The position numbers and the translations under genes are program-made. Below are positions 56,255 through 64,000 of a DNA stretch of 64,000 nt, in pieces (positions within the stretch are counted from its first letter, which is position 1; every line of letters starts with the position of its first letter). Under the pieces are notes generated by a model, which saw only the letters and a program-made list of their open reading frames with translations, was not told the DNA's origin and ran no database searches. The stretch lies in assembly GCA_964468345.1 (NCBI GenBank), contig CAYXVZ010000004.1, positions 1 through 64,000 on the forward strand. Direction: 5' to 3'. The DNA is from DALYLB01 sp964468345. Its GTDB lineage: Bacteria; Acidobacteriota; Blastocatellia; RBC074.

Positions 56255-56807
56255 ATGAATTTCACCAAGTTGAAGAGATTGATGAGCGGCGGCGCGCTGG
56301 CCTTCGCGTTGGCGGTGGGCTTGGTCGCGATTGCAGGCGCGCCGGCACAGGCGCAGCATAGAGATGATGGCTACGGCGGTTACGGCCGCGGCGGTTATGG
56401 TAACGGCAACGACGTTTATCGCCTGGCCTACGACAACGGCTACATACAACAGCGGAGTCTGGCACGGGCAGGATCACAGCCGCCAGAGGCATCGCTACGA
56501 TCCGACTGACCCGAGTGAGTACCGGAGCGGGATGAGCGGCTATCACTCAGGTTACGGCAGCAAGGACGCTTACAAACAGGCTTTCCGCGAAAGCTTCCGC
56601 GCGGGCTACGACGTGGGCTATCGCCAGAACGGCAGTTACGGAAACGATCCGTACTACCGTGGCAACCCTGGAAACGACCCATACTATCGCACAGATCCTC
56701 GCAATGATCCGTATTATCGCAACGACCCCTACTACGGAGGGCAGCGGGGCGGTTATCCGCGAGGGAATAGCGGCGGCCACAGGCGTGGCGGTTGGTGGCC
56801 TTTCTAA
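56255..56807 (+). pseudogene. Frameshifted exported Gly/Tyr-rich protein
   Basis: The first frame starts MNFTKLKRLMSGGALAFALA (signal peptide) with GAGGGGG before the ATG and reaches AYDNGYIQQ. In the next frame (+1) from about 56445 the family continues as YNSGVWHGQDHSRQRHRYDP through YGSKDAYKQAFRESFRAGYD and NDPYY repeats, ending WWPF at 56807. The combined product is one known type of exported protein. One extra base near 56444 explains the break. Confidence 0.8.
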
Positions 56808-56951
56808 GCTGGGTGCGGCCTCACTTACAGCTTGTAGGCGAGGGTGGTCGAGCAATCAGTCCGGCCGATCCAGATAAAGCTAACCACGAGCGCCCAGCGC
56901 GTGCCATCACAGCGCGCGCCGAGCGCTCCATTCAAGAAGCAGAGACCTGGG

Positions 56952-57839
56952 ATGAAAACTTATCGAAGCAAGAATAGGAAAGATAGTTGCGGCGTGAGTC
57001 AGAAGCTGGCTCACGCCTTCACGATCATGTTGCTGGCGATTGTGTCTGGGTTGACGGCGCAGGCTCAATCGCAGCGCGATGTCGCGGTAGGCATTGAGAA
57101 CTTTGGCCGGATTAACGAGCGCTACTACCGCGGCGCCCAGCCGGATCAAAACGGGTTCGCGCAGTTAAAAAATCTGGGCGTCAAAACCGTGATTGACCTC
57201 AGGGAAGACCGTGAGCCTCAAGCAGTAGGCTGGGTGCGCGGCCTCGGGATGCAGTATTTCAACATCCCGCTTTCCAGCCGCCGCGCGGCCACCGATGAGC
57301 AGGCAGCCTACTTTCTGAAGTTGGTCAACGACTCGAACAACTGGCCAATCTACGTCCACTGCGCCGGCGGACGCCATCGCACCGGCGAGATGACGGCTCT
57401 TTACCGCATCACCAACGACGGCTGGACGGCTGACCGGGCTTACCAGGAAATGAAACAATTCAAGTGGTATTCGCGGGGCGGGCGCGGGCCGCTCAAAGAT
57501 TACGTCTACGATTACTACAACCGCTACACGACGGGCCTCATCGCCAAAGTGGGCGACCGGCAAGTCGTGGCACGGAGACACAGCGAGGAAGATGGTGACC
57601 TGCGCCTGGAATCGGCTCAGATCAAAGACAGCAAGAAGCTGATCATTGTGGGTGATGGACTGTCGCCCAATGCCATCGTCAAGATCAACGGCGCGCCGGT
57701 TCAAGGCGAAACTTCATTCAATGACTCGAAGCGACGGCTTACGGTGAGAGGTGATTCAAACGGCTTTGCCAAGTTGCCGGCGGCAACGAACCGGCTGGAG
57801 GTGACCGACGGCAATCACAAAGCTGTCCTCACCTTTTAG
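56952..57839 (+). CDS. Exported tyrosine/dual-specificity phosphatase-like protein, copy 1
   Basis: A 295-residue protein with a signal peptide. Residues 40-195 form a phosphatase domain: NFGRINERYYRGAQP, VIDLREDRE and the active loop HCAGGRHRTGE (Cys and Arg of HCxxGxxR). The last 85 residues look like an Ig/IPT domain. It is followed by an exported protein of unknown function; both are duplicated downstream. Confidence 0.85.
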   Translation: MKTYRSKNRKDSCGVSQKLAHAFTIMLLAIVSGLTAQAQSQRDVAVGIENFGRINERYYRGAQPDQNGFAQLKNLGVKTVIDLREDREPQAVGWVRGLGMQYFNIPLSSRRAATDEQAAYFLKLVNDSNNWPIYVHCAGGRHRTGEMTALYRITNDGWTADRAYQEMKQFKWYSRGGRGPLKDYVYDYYNRYTTGLIAKVGDRQVVARRHSEEDGDLRLESAQIKDSKKLIIVGDGLSPNAIVKINGAPVQGETSFNDSKRRLTVRGDSNGFAKLPAATNRLEVTDGNHKAVLTF

Positions 57840-57864
57840 TCAGAAGCTTGGATGGGTTGACCGA

Positions 57865-57901
57865 ATGGCCGGTATGCGTCGCGCGCGCGCATACCGGCCA
57901 T
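57865..57901. terminator. Strong hairpin between phosphatase and unknown gene, copy 1
   Basis: A perfect 14-bp stem: ATGGCCGGTATGCG at 57865-57878 and its complement at 57888-57901, with a nine-base GC loop. It follows the phosphatase stop. There is no T-run; it may also be a palindromic repeat. A shorter homologue lies at 60004-60036. Confidence 0.55.
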
Positions 57902-57999
57902 CGGCGCGGCTGCAATACTGCTCGGGCAAACTGTCGAGCGCGAATAAAACCAGGCCGGCAGCGGCCTGATGAAACGCCGATCATCGGAAGAGGAGAGCC

Positions 58000-58518
58000 A
58001 TGCACAAACAGATGTTTTACTCCGTGGTATTCGTCGCGGTACTGGCGATGCACGGTCTTCGCGCGCAAGACAGCAAAAAGGAACCGGCGACGGAACCATT
58101 CACTTTCCGGCGCGGGCAGGTGGTCTACATCGTCGCCTACCACACGATTGAGCACTTTAGGGCTTACGGCCGATATCCTGTTCCGCCGACCAATATCGTT
58201 GACATGCACCTTCCCGCCGAGCAGCGGATCAGAAAGGAGTTTGAGAAACGGCGGGTCTACAAAGTGGCGGAGAAAGCCAACGATGCCGATTTTGTCTTTC
58301 TGGTTGTCATCCATGACAGCGCGGCCGAGGGGCTGGCGCTGGCTCCGGGAAAATATCATCAGTACCCGAGCGAACTCGGGATCGAGGCGTTGCGCGAAGC
58401 CGCTTACGCCCGGTCGGCGGTCGGCCCCTTCAAGATTCATACCCTGGGTAAGATCAGTGATCGCCTGGTCGAGGAATTTCACAAAAAGACAATCGCAGTG
58501 AGCAAGGAGACGCCGTGA
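58000..58518 (+). CDS. Exported hypothetical protein, copy 1
   Basis: A 172-residue protein with a signal peptide (YSVVFVAVLAMHGLRAQ) and a mixed fold; the conserved parts with copy 2 at 60136-60651 include FEKRRVYKVAEKANDADFVFLV and EGLALAPGKY. It has no known family. AGAGGAGAG precedes the ATG. It pairs with the upstream phosphatase in each copy of the duplication. Confidence 0.75.
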   Translation: MHKQMFYSVVFVAVLAMHGLRAQDSKKEPATEPFTFRRGQVVYIVAYHTIEHFRAYGRYPVPPTNIVDMHLPAEQRIRKEFEKRRVYKVAEKANDADFVFLVVIHDSAAEGLALAPGKYHQYPSELGIEALREAAYARSAVGPFKIHTLGKISDRLVEEFHKKTIAVSKETP

Positions 58519-58633
58519 TCAAACCCTGGTCGTGTAGTCCAATCTTGTCGCGGCGCCTCAGGGTTAATTGAGTCCACAACGGGAGGAGTACCCCTGGCCT
58601 CCATTCACGAGAATCGTTCAGCAGGAGAAATTT

Positions 58634-59962
58634 ATGCAAAACAAATTACGAATCCTCTCGTCAACAGCGCGGATTCGGCTCACGCGAATCGCGCTCCTAG
58701 TCCCAACCATCCTCACATTGACATTTGCGCAAACCACCTTCGCCCAAAACTCGCGCGAACAGATCGAAGGCGTGCAGAATTTCGGGCGAGTGACGGAACG
58801 CTTCTTTCGCGGCGGTCAGGTGACACCCGGCGGCATCGAGCGCCTCGCGGCGATGGGCGTCCGAACCATCATTGATCTGCGCGACGAAGAAAGTCCGGGC
58901 GAGGCTGAGGCCTGCCAGCGAAACGGGATCAAGTACTTCAAGTTCCCGATGAGCGGATACGCCACGCCTGACGACAAAACGGTCAACGAAATCCTCTCGA
59001 TCATCGAGCGGGCCAAAGAGCCGGTCTACGTGCATTGCTCAGCAGGCAAACACCGCGCGGGCACGATTGCCGCGCTCTATCGCATCCGAGCGCAAGGCTG
59101 GTCGCCGGACCGGGCGTGGACGGAGCAGAAGTCCTACGGCTTCGGTCCGCCGGAAGGACACCCGCAGCTTTACGCCTATGTCTACGGCAAGGAATTTGCG
59201 CCGGACGGATCGGCCAATCCGTATGTCGCGCGGCTCACGGAGACCGCGCCGGTGAGTGCGGTGAGTGATGAGGAAAAGTCATCGAAGAAAACGAAGAAGC
59301 ATGACGACGATGATGACCACCACTCGTCAAAAGAGAAGAGGAAGAAAAATCACAAATCGCTGAAAAATGAGGGCGATGATGCTGAAGACGACAGCGCAAA
59401 AGACCAAGATCGCAGTGAGAAGGCGCCGCGCGAAGCTCGTGTGGAACGCGCTGAAGTCGTCCCCGCGCCTGAGTCGAAGGCCGGCAGCGAAGCAAAGGTC
59501 GCGCCGTCGAATTCCAATCGCGCGGGTCTTTCGGCTGCCGCCAGCTACATTTCACTGGCTGGCGCGATCAAGCGCGCGAGGGACAAAGGCGGGAAAGGAG
59601 ACGTGCTCAAGATTGACCTCGAGTGGGATCCTGCCCGCTCACTTACCACCTGGGACATCACGTTTTCGTCAGGCAATCAATACGAACTCGATGCCGCCTC
59701 AGGCAAGCTCCTCGGAACGACGAGCAAGGCGCCCGCCAAGCTAGCGGTGCTGGCCCCGCTCGCGCTGGACGGCTCCGCGAGGAGACTGTTGACGTTTCAG
59801 GAGATCATCCGCACGGCTGAAGTATGCCGCCGCCAAACAGTGATGGAGATGGAACTGAAGCAGGTCAAAGGGCGCGCGGAGACCGTCTACGAAGTCGTTT
59901 TCGCCGATAGGGCGACGATTCTCTACGATGCGGCGACGGGCGCCACAATCGAGGATTTCTAA
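58634..59962 (+). CDS. Exported phosphatase-like protein with PepSY-like C terminus, copy 2
   Basis: A 442-residue protein with signal peptide. The phosphatase domain (residues 38-200) has NFGRVTERFFRGGQV, TIIDLRDEES and HCSAGKHRAGT (Cys and Arg of the active loop). A Lys/Asp/Glu-rich linker follows (residues 215-290). The C terminus has two PepSY-like repeats ending ELDAASGKLL and LYDAATGATIEDF. AGGAG lies before the chosen ATG. It is the paralogue of the gene at 56952. Confidence 0.85.
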   Translation: MQNKLRILSSTARIRLTRIALLVPTILTLTFAQTTFAQNSREQIEGVQNFGRVTERFFRGGQVTPGGIERLAAMGVRTIIDLRDEESPGEAEACQRNGIKYFKFPMSGYATPDDKTVNEILSIIERAKEPVYVHCSAGKHRAGTIAALYRIRAQGWSPDRAWTEQKSYGFGPPEGHPQLYAYVYGKEFAPDGSANPYVARLTETAPVSAVSDEEKSSKKTKKHDDDDDHHSSKEKRKKNHKSLKNEGDDAEDDSAKDQDRSEKAPREARVERAEVVPAPESKAGSEAKVAPSNSNRAGLSAAASYISLAGAIKRARDKGGKGDVLKIDLEWDPARSLTTWDITFSSGNQYELDAASGKLLGTTSKAPAKLAVLAPLALDGSARRLLTFQEIIRTAEVCRRQTVMEMELKQVKGRAETVYEVVFADRATILYDAATGATIEDF

Positions 59963-60003
59963 AGCGGGCCATACGGAAGCCGGGTAATTTCACGTAACCG
60001 AAT

Positions 60004-60036
60004 GCCCGATATGCGTCGCGCTCATGTATATCGGGC
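60004..60036. terminator. Hairpin between phosphatase and unknown gene, copy 2
   Basis: GCCCGATAT at 60004-60012 and ATATCGGGC at 60028-60036 are perfect complements. The flanking CCGAATG and ATGCGTCGCGC words match the copy at 57865-57901, showing common origin. Confidence 0.55.
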
Positions 60037-60135
60037 GCCGGCCTGGGCGTGGCTCTGCTAAGCAAACTGTCGGGCGCGAATAAAACCGGGCCGGCAACGG
60101 CCTGGTGGAACGCAAATCATCAGAAGGATAGAGCC

Positions 60136-60651
60136 ATGTGCAACCGGATATTTTACTCCGTGGTATTCGTCGTGGCGTCGGCCTCGCTCGGTAATCACGC
60201 TCAAAGCAACGACCAGAAACCGGCGGCGTCTTTCACTTTCCGATCCGGGCAGTCGGTCTATATCGCCGGGTACTACAATATCGCGCAAGCTGTAATTCGC
60301 AGTTCAGATCCTGCTTTTAGGGCTAACCTCATTAATCGCCACCCGCCGGTCGAGCAGCGCGTCGGAAAGGAATTCGAGGAACGACGGGTCTACAAAGTTG
60401 TGGAGAAAGTCAGCGAGGCCGATTTTGTGTTTCTGGTTTTCATTGACGGAAACATGGCTGAGGGGCTGGCGCTGGCCCCTGAAAAATATAATCAGTACCG
60501 GAGCGAACTCGATCTTGACGCGCTACGCAAGGCCGCGTACGTCCGGTCTACGGCCGGTCCTTACAGGATTCCGACTCTGGGCAAAATCAGCGATCACCTG
60601 GTCAGAAAGTTTTCCGAGCTGGCAGCCACAATGAGCCGGGAGGCGCCCTGA
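60136..60651 (+). CDS. Exported hypothetical protein, copy 2
   Basis: A 171-residue paralogue of the gene at 58000: same signal peptide type (FYSVVFVV), FEERRVYKVVEKVSEADFVFLV, EGLALAPEKY and the LGKISDHLV tail. AAGGA lies before the chosen ATG. The leaders of both copies also match, so the whole phosphatase-unknown unit was duplicated in tandem. Confidence 0.75.
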   Translation: MCNRIFYSVVFVVASASLGNHAQSNDQKPAASFTFRSGQSVYIAGYYNIAQAVIRSSDPAFRANLINRHPPVEQRVGKEFEERRVYKVVEKVSEADFVFLVFIDGNMAEGLALAPEKYNQYRSELDLDALRKAAYVRSTAGPYRIPTLGKISDHLVRKFSELAATMSREAP

Positions 60652-60676
60652 TTGTAAAACAAGTAAGGAGAACGCA

Positions 60677-61303
60677 TTGACTCATCAAGAATCAGACAAG
60701 CATGTGAAACATGCCAGCCCCAACCTGTCGCACGAAAAGCGACGGCGACGGCCGGCGGAAATCGTGGTCATCGCGCCTCTATTCCTGCTTGCGCTTAGCC
60801 TGTTTGCCTCGTGCAACCGTGCTCAGACGGGTCATACCTTGTCCGGGGAGCAAGGAACGCCAGCGCAGTCAGCGCCTGCCACGCCGGTGGCGCAGTTGTC
60901 GGAACAGGCTACGAAAGACACTGAATGGGATCCGGCTTGGCCGCCGCTGCCTACCTCGGGAACGCCGGCAAAGTCGATTGATGAGGTGCGCGCGATGTAT
61001 GCCTTCGCCGCGCGCCGCCCCGAAGTCCTGCAATACGCGCCCTGCTACTGCGGTTGTGAAAGCGGCGGACACAAGAGCGCCCTTGACTGCTTTGTCATAG
61101 ACCGGACGAGGGACGGAAGACCGCATTGGGACAGGATGGCGTTTACATGAGAAATCTGCCTCGATGTCGCGGGTGACGCGATGACGATGTATCACGAAGG
61201 CAGATCGGCGGCGGAGATCCAACGGGAGATCGACGGCAAGTACGCGCACAAATACCAAACGCGGACGGCGACTGTTAAGCCTCCTGGGGCGGGAAAACGG
61301 TAA
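60677..61303 (+). CDS. PCYCGC lipoprotein with in-frame TGA (candidate selenoprotein)
   Basis: A TTG start with AAGGAG six bases upstream. The product has a lipoprotein signal (LSLFASC, lipid Cys46), then the family core: PCYCGC at 122-127, GHKSALDCFV, DGRPHWDRMAFT. The TGA at 61148-61150 would be residue 158, and the same frame continues EICLDVAGDAMTMYHEGRSAAEIQREI for 50 more codons to TAA at 61301. Family members have Cys at that position (CxxC). The stop overlaps the next ATG (TAATG), so ribosomes are expected to read through. See the hairpin at 61157-61191. If TGA stops translation, the product is 157 residues. Confidence 0.82.
61157..61191 (+). promoter_or_regulatory. SECIS-like hairpin just downstream of the TGA
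   Basis: TCGCG at 61167-61171 pairs perfectly with CGCGA at 61177-61181, closing a five-base loop GGTGA. The stem extends outward by two wobble pairs, then GCT-type pairs, to 61157-61191. The loop begins with GGU 21 nt after the TGA. Bacterial SECIS elements are small hairpins shortly after the UGA with a G-rich loop, often GGU. It matches in position and loop but was judged by eye. Confidence 0.55.
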
Positions 61304-61995
61304 TGAATGGCTCTGCTAGCGGCGGAATGAACACAAGAAGTATCAGGCGTAAACAATCTAGGAAGACTGAGAGCCAGGCGTGGAAGTTGATTCCTCCGGG
61401 GCTCGGCAAGCCATTGCTGTTTTTTCTTGCCCTCGCTTTCCTGCCGCTCATGATCCGCCTCGGAGTCCACGAGTTTGTTCATAAGAAAAAATACCCGCTC
61501 CAGACGGGTGAATGGAAGTTTTATTCGCCGGGACAATCGCAGCTTTCCCTGCCGCTCCCCAGCGAAACTCAGCCGGAAAGCGTCAAGGTATCCGTCCTCG
61601 ACTCTGCCATCAAACAAATGGAGGGTCATCAGGTTTCGGTCAAAGAGTTCCGGGTCAGGATATGGAACATCTCATATCAAGAAGGAATGTCCGCTGACCT
61701 TCAACAGGCGGTACATAATGTGGCTCCGGCCTTAAAGGAAGCAGGAGACGTGATGGAGTATCAAGAATCCGTTACTCCCATCAGGCGCTCCGGCCGGTCT
61801 GGTTTGCTGGTCAGTGGCGCATTCAAACGGAAGGGTGAGCAAAACCAATTCCGCGCCTTGTTGCTGAGCGAGGAACCGAGGTTGTGGCAAGTGGTCGTTT
61901 CTTATCCGGCTTCTGATCGAGCTGCCTCGAAGGCGTCCCAGCAGATTGTTGATTCCGTCAGGGTAATAGAGGCAAAGATAGCTCCGAAATTGTGA
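61303..61995 (+). CDS. Hypothetical membrane-anchored protein
   Basis: A 230-residue protein with a basic N terminus, one membrane segment (KPLLFFLALAFLPLMIRLGV) and a periplasmic domain of mixed strands and helices. Its ATG overlaps the stop of the read-through frame of the PCYCGC gene, so it is probably translated after it. No family is recognised; an anchor for a periplasmic complex is possible. An ATG eight codons later is an alternative start. Confidence 0.7.
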   Translation: MNGSASGGMNTRSIRRKQSRKTESQAWKLIPPGLGKPLLFFLALAFLPLMIRLGVHEFVHKKKYPLQTGEWKFYSPGQSQLSLPLPSETQPESVKVSVLDSAIKQMEGHQVSVKEFRVRIWNISYQEGMSADLQQAVHNVAPALKEAGDVMEYQESVTPIRRSGRSGLLVSGAFKRKGEQNQFRALLLSEEPRLWQVVVSYPASDRAASKASQQIVDSVRVIEAKIAPKL

Positions 61996-62040
61996 GAGTT
62001 GATGACGAAGTCACGTACGGCGAGCAGTCTTTTACCCTAT

Positions 62041-62482
62041 CTCGGAAGCCGCCGAAGGCTACACCGAGGAGAAGACCCGCTCGGCGATCAAGGCGCTGAT
62101 GGATCTGACGCCGAAGATGGCGCTCGTCAGTCGGGAAGGGCGCGAACTCGAAATCTCGGTCGAGGAACTCGCCGCCCGCGAGGTGTTCATCGTCAAACCG
62201 GGCCAATCGCTGGCGACCGACGGCGAGGTGATCGAAGGCGCGTCGAGCGTCAACCAAGCCTCGGTCACCGGCGAGAGCATGCCGGTTGAAAAGAACGTAG
62301 GCGACGCAGTCTTCGCGGGCAGCATCAACGGCGAGGGCGCGCTCGAAGTGCGGGCGACCAAGACCTCCGCCGATAACACCATCGCGCGCATCATCACCAT
62401 GGTCGAGGAGGCGCAAGAGCAAAAAGGCAAGAGCCAGCGCTTCATCGTCATTGGAGGCGGGCTGAGAATGCTCAAGGCATAA
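62041..62482 (+). pseudogene. Fragment of a heavy-metal P-type ATPase
   Basis: The frame reads ISEAAEGYTEEKTRSAIKAL, VFIVKPGQSLATDGEVIEG, SVTGESMPVEK and DNTIARIITMVEEAQEQKGKSQRF, all of the actuator domain region of CadA/ZntA-type P1B ATPases. The metal-binding and first membrane segments before it and the phosphorylation (DKTGT) and nucleotide domains after it are missing; the end (VIGGGLRMLKA) is foreign. It is a decayed remnant. Confidence 0.85.
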
Positions 62483-62500
62483 CGCGTGTAGAAAAACCAT

Positions 62501-63103
62501 ATGAACCGAGTTCACCGGTGGTACTGCAGATCCTTCCTCTGGAAGAAAGTCTTGAATATGGGCATCGTTCCCTGGGCGCTCAAAGGACTCGATCTGGGGG
62601 AGAGTGTTCTGGAAGTGGGACCCGGTCCGGGATTGACCACCGACATCCTGCGCCGGCGGTTCAGCCAGGTCACATCCATTGAAATTGACCCGAAGTTAGC
62701 TGATTCACTAAAGCGCCGGCTGGCTGGCTCCAACGTCAGGGTGATTGAAGGGGACGCGACAAAAATGCCTTTCCCGGACTGGTCATTTACCGGGGCGGTG
62801 TCGTTTACGATGTTGCACCACGTTCCCTCTCCCGATTTGCAGGATCGGCTGTTGGCGGAGGTTTACAGAGTGCTGGAGCCTGGCGGGACTTTTGCGGGGA
62901 CAGATAGTACCTGGAGCCGGGCTTTCCAACTTTTCCACCTGTTCGACACGATGGTCGTGGTCGAGCCTGGCACGTTTGGAAAGCGGCTGGAGGCGGCCGG
63001 TTTTGGAGACGTGGAAGTCGAAGCGGCCAGAAAGGTCTTTCGGTTTCGGGCGAAACGCCCGCTTCTAACCGGCGGGAAAGAGCAAGACGACCGGTTATCA
63101 TAG
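62501..63103 (+). CDS. Class I SAM-dependent methyltransferase
   Basis: A 200-residue protein with the class I pattern: VLEVGPGPGLTTDIL (SAM-binding glycine loop), SIEIDPKL (acidic residue after the second strand), GDATKMPFPDWSF (motif II), and LAEVYRVLEPGGTFAGTD. The substrate is not clear. It lies between the ATPase remnant and the CDF exporter. Confidence 0.87.
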   Translation: MNRVHRWYCRSFLWKKVLNMGIVPWALKGLDLGESVLEVGPGPGLTTDILRRRFSQVTSIEIDPKLADSLKRRLAGSNVRVIEGDATKMPFPDWSFTGAVSFTMLHHVPSPDLQDRLLAEVYRVLEPGGTFAGTDSTWSRAFQLFHLFDTMVVVEPGTFGKRLEAAGFGDVEVEAARKVFRFRAKRPLLTGGKEQDDRLS

Positions 63104-63113
63104 GGGAGAAAAC

Positions 63114-64000
63114 ATGGGACACGACCATATCCAGAGCGCCGGGTCGCGCAACAAGCGCAGCCTCGCGATAGTTTTTTGGTTGACGACCACCTACCTGATC
63201 GTCGAGGTCATCGGCGGCTTCTTGACGAAGAGCCTTGCCCTGTTGGCCGACGCCGGGCACATGCTGACGGATGTCGCCGGCGTTGGGCTGGCGCTGCTGG
63301 CGATCAGGTTCGCAGAGCGCCAAGCGACGCCGGAGCGGACTTACGGCTACTATCGCTTCGAGATTCTCGCCGCACTCAGCAACGCCGTCGTGCTGATTCT
63401 GATTTCTTTCTACATCCTCTACGAAGCCTACCAGCGCTTCCTGCACCCGCCGGAAGTCGAGAGCAAAGGGATGCTCGGCGTGGCGGCGGTCGGCCTAGTC
63501 GTCAATCTGATCGGCATGTACATCCTGCGCGCCGGCTCGCAAGAGAGCTTGAATATGAAGGGCGCCTACTTCGAGGTGGTCTCCGACATGCTGACCTCGA
63601 TCGGCGTGATCGTGGCGGGCGTGATTATGCTGACGACCGGCTGGTACTACGCCGATCCGCTTATCTCCGCCGGGATCGGTTTGTTCATCCTGCCGCGCAC
63701 CTGGGCGTTGCTCAAAGACGCGGTCGGCGTGTTGATCGAAGGGACGCCGTCGGACGTGAACATCGCCGCGTTGCGCGAGGGCTTGTCACAGATTGAAGGC
63801 GTGGCCGCGGTTCACGACCTGCACGTCTGGTCTTTAACTTCGGGCGTGAATGCGGCGAGCTTCCACGCCGTCATGTCCGATGGCATAGAGCATGACGAAT
63901 TGCTGGCGCGGCTGCACGATCACGTAACGAAGAACTTCGAAATTGATCACGTCACGGTGCAGGTCGAGCGTGGCGATTTCGCCAAGCACGAGACGCACCT
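63114..64000 (+). CDS. czcD: CzcD-type cation diffusion facilitator (partial)
   Basis: The frame starts MGHDHIQSAGSRNK with GGGGAGAA before the ATG and is open to the window end, 295 codons. The six-helix CDF core is visible: ALLADAGHMLTDVAG (metal site His and Asp) in helix 2 and SDMLTSIGVIVAG in helix 5, followed by the cytoplasmic domain (HDLHVWSLTSG). It exports zinc and related metals from the cytoplasm and works with the czcCBA pump. The 3' end lies beyond the window. Confidence 0.92.
   Translation, partial: MGHDHIQSAGSRNKRSLAIVFWLTTTYLIVEVIGGFLTKSLALLADAGHMLTDVAGVGLALLAIRFAERQATPERTYGYYRFEILAALSNAVVLILISFYILYEAYQRFLHPPEVESKGMLGVAAVGLVVNLIGMYILRAGSQESLNMKGAYFEVVSDMLTSIGVIVAGVIMLTTGWYYADPLISAGIGLFILPRTWALLKDAVGVLIEGTPSDVNIAALREGLSQIEGVAAVHDLHVWSLTSGVNAASFHAVMSDGIEHDELLARLHDHVTKNFEIDHVTVQVERGDFAKHETH

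Noticed and set aside
61148..61303. A frameshift as the reason for the early stop in the PCYCGC gene
   Set aside because: The family sequence before and after the TGA is in the same frame, so no frameshift is needed; only the one codon is unusual.
1..64000. CRISPR array or complete insertion sequence
   Set aside because: I saw no regularly spaced direct repeats and no transposase gene on either strand.

Overview
The window looks like the inside of a large integrative and conjugative element (ICE) or conjugative plasmid region, followed by a metal-efflux and cell-envelope stress region, in a moderately GC-rich Gram-negative bacterium. The organism is not proven by the sequence. The Trb/VirB-like type IV secretion genes and HME-RND efflux show a Gram-negative envelope. 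The style of the secreted small proteins, CHAT-TPR protein, S9 peptidase and anti-sigma factor suggests Acidobacteriota (Blastocatellia-like); that is inference.

Layout. 1-6.9 kb: a tRNA 3'-end remnant, then a leftward mobilisation operon (ribbon-helix-helix accessory protein, MOBP-type relaxase, long coiled partner, small HTH protein) and a small rightward gene. 6.9-20.2 kb: cargo, with unknown proteins, a sigma factor and its membrane anti-sigma factor, a UPF0175/PIN toxin-antitoxin pair, a CHAT-TPR protein coupled to a tiny secreted peptide, an S9 peptidase and a sigma-54 activator with a degenerate receiver domain. 20.2-24.6 kb: a leftward element-maintenance operon (primase-like protein, ArdC-like antirestriction protein, ParB-like protein, small proteins). 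24.9-31.3 kb: a defence island with type I restriction (HsdR plus an HsdM-HsdS fusion) and a TIGR04255/unknown/HEPN operon. 31.4-46.5 kb: the transfer apparatus in two divergent arms: VirB1, VirB8, VirB9, VirB10, a MoxR-type ATPase, VirD4 and a pseudopilin-like protein leftward; VirB2, VirB3, VirB4, VirB5 and VirB6 rightward. No VirB11 ATPase is present.

46.6-64 kb: a rightward czcCBA operon with a PII-like protein, a frameshifted zinc-ribbon gene, an MgtC-like protein, a FecR-domain protein, low-complexity exported proteins (one frameshifted), a tandemly duplicated phosphatase/unknown-exported-protein cassette, a PCYCGC lipoprotein, a P-type ATPase remnant, a methyltransferase and a CDF exporter cut by the window end.

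The most notable observation is at 60677-61303. The PCYCGC lipoprotein gene has an in-frame TGA exactly where the family has the first Cys of a CxxC motif. A hairpin with a GGU-starting loop lies 21 nt downstream, and the reading frame continues for 50 codons to a stop that overlaps the next gene's start (TAATG). This fits a previously unrecognised selenoprotein; a nonsense mutation is the main alternative. Other leads are the coupled CHAT/peptide pair, the TIGR04255-HEPN operon, the HsdM-HsdS fusion, a repeated 17-bp motif next to regulatory genes, two frameshifted genes, and the duplicated phosphatase cassette.
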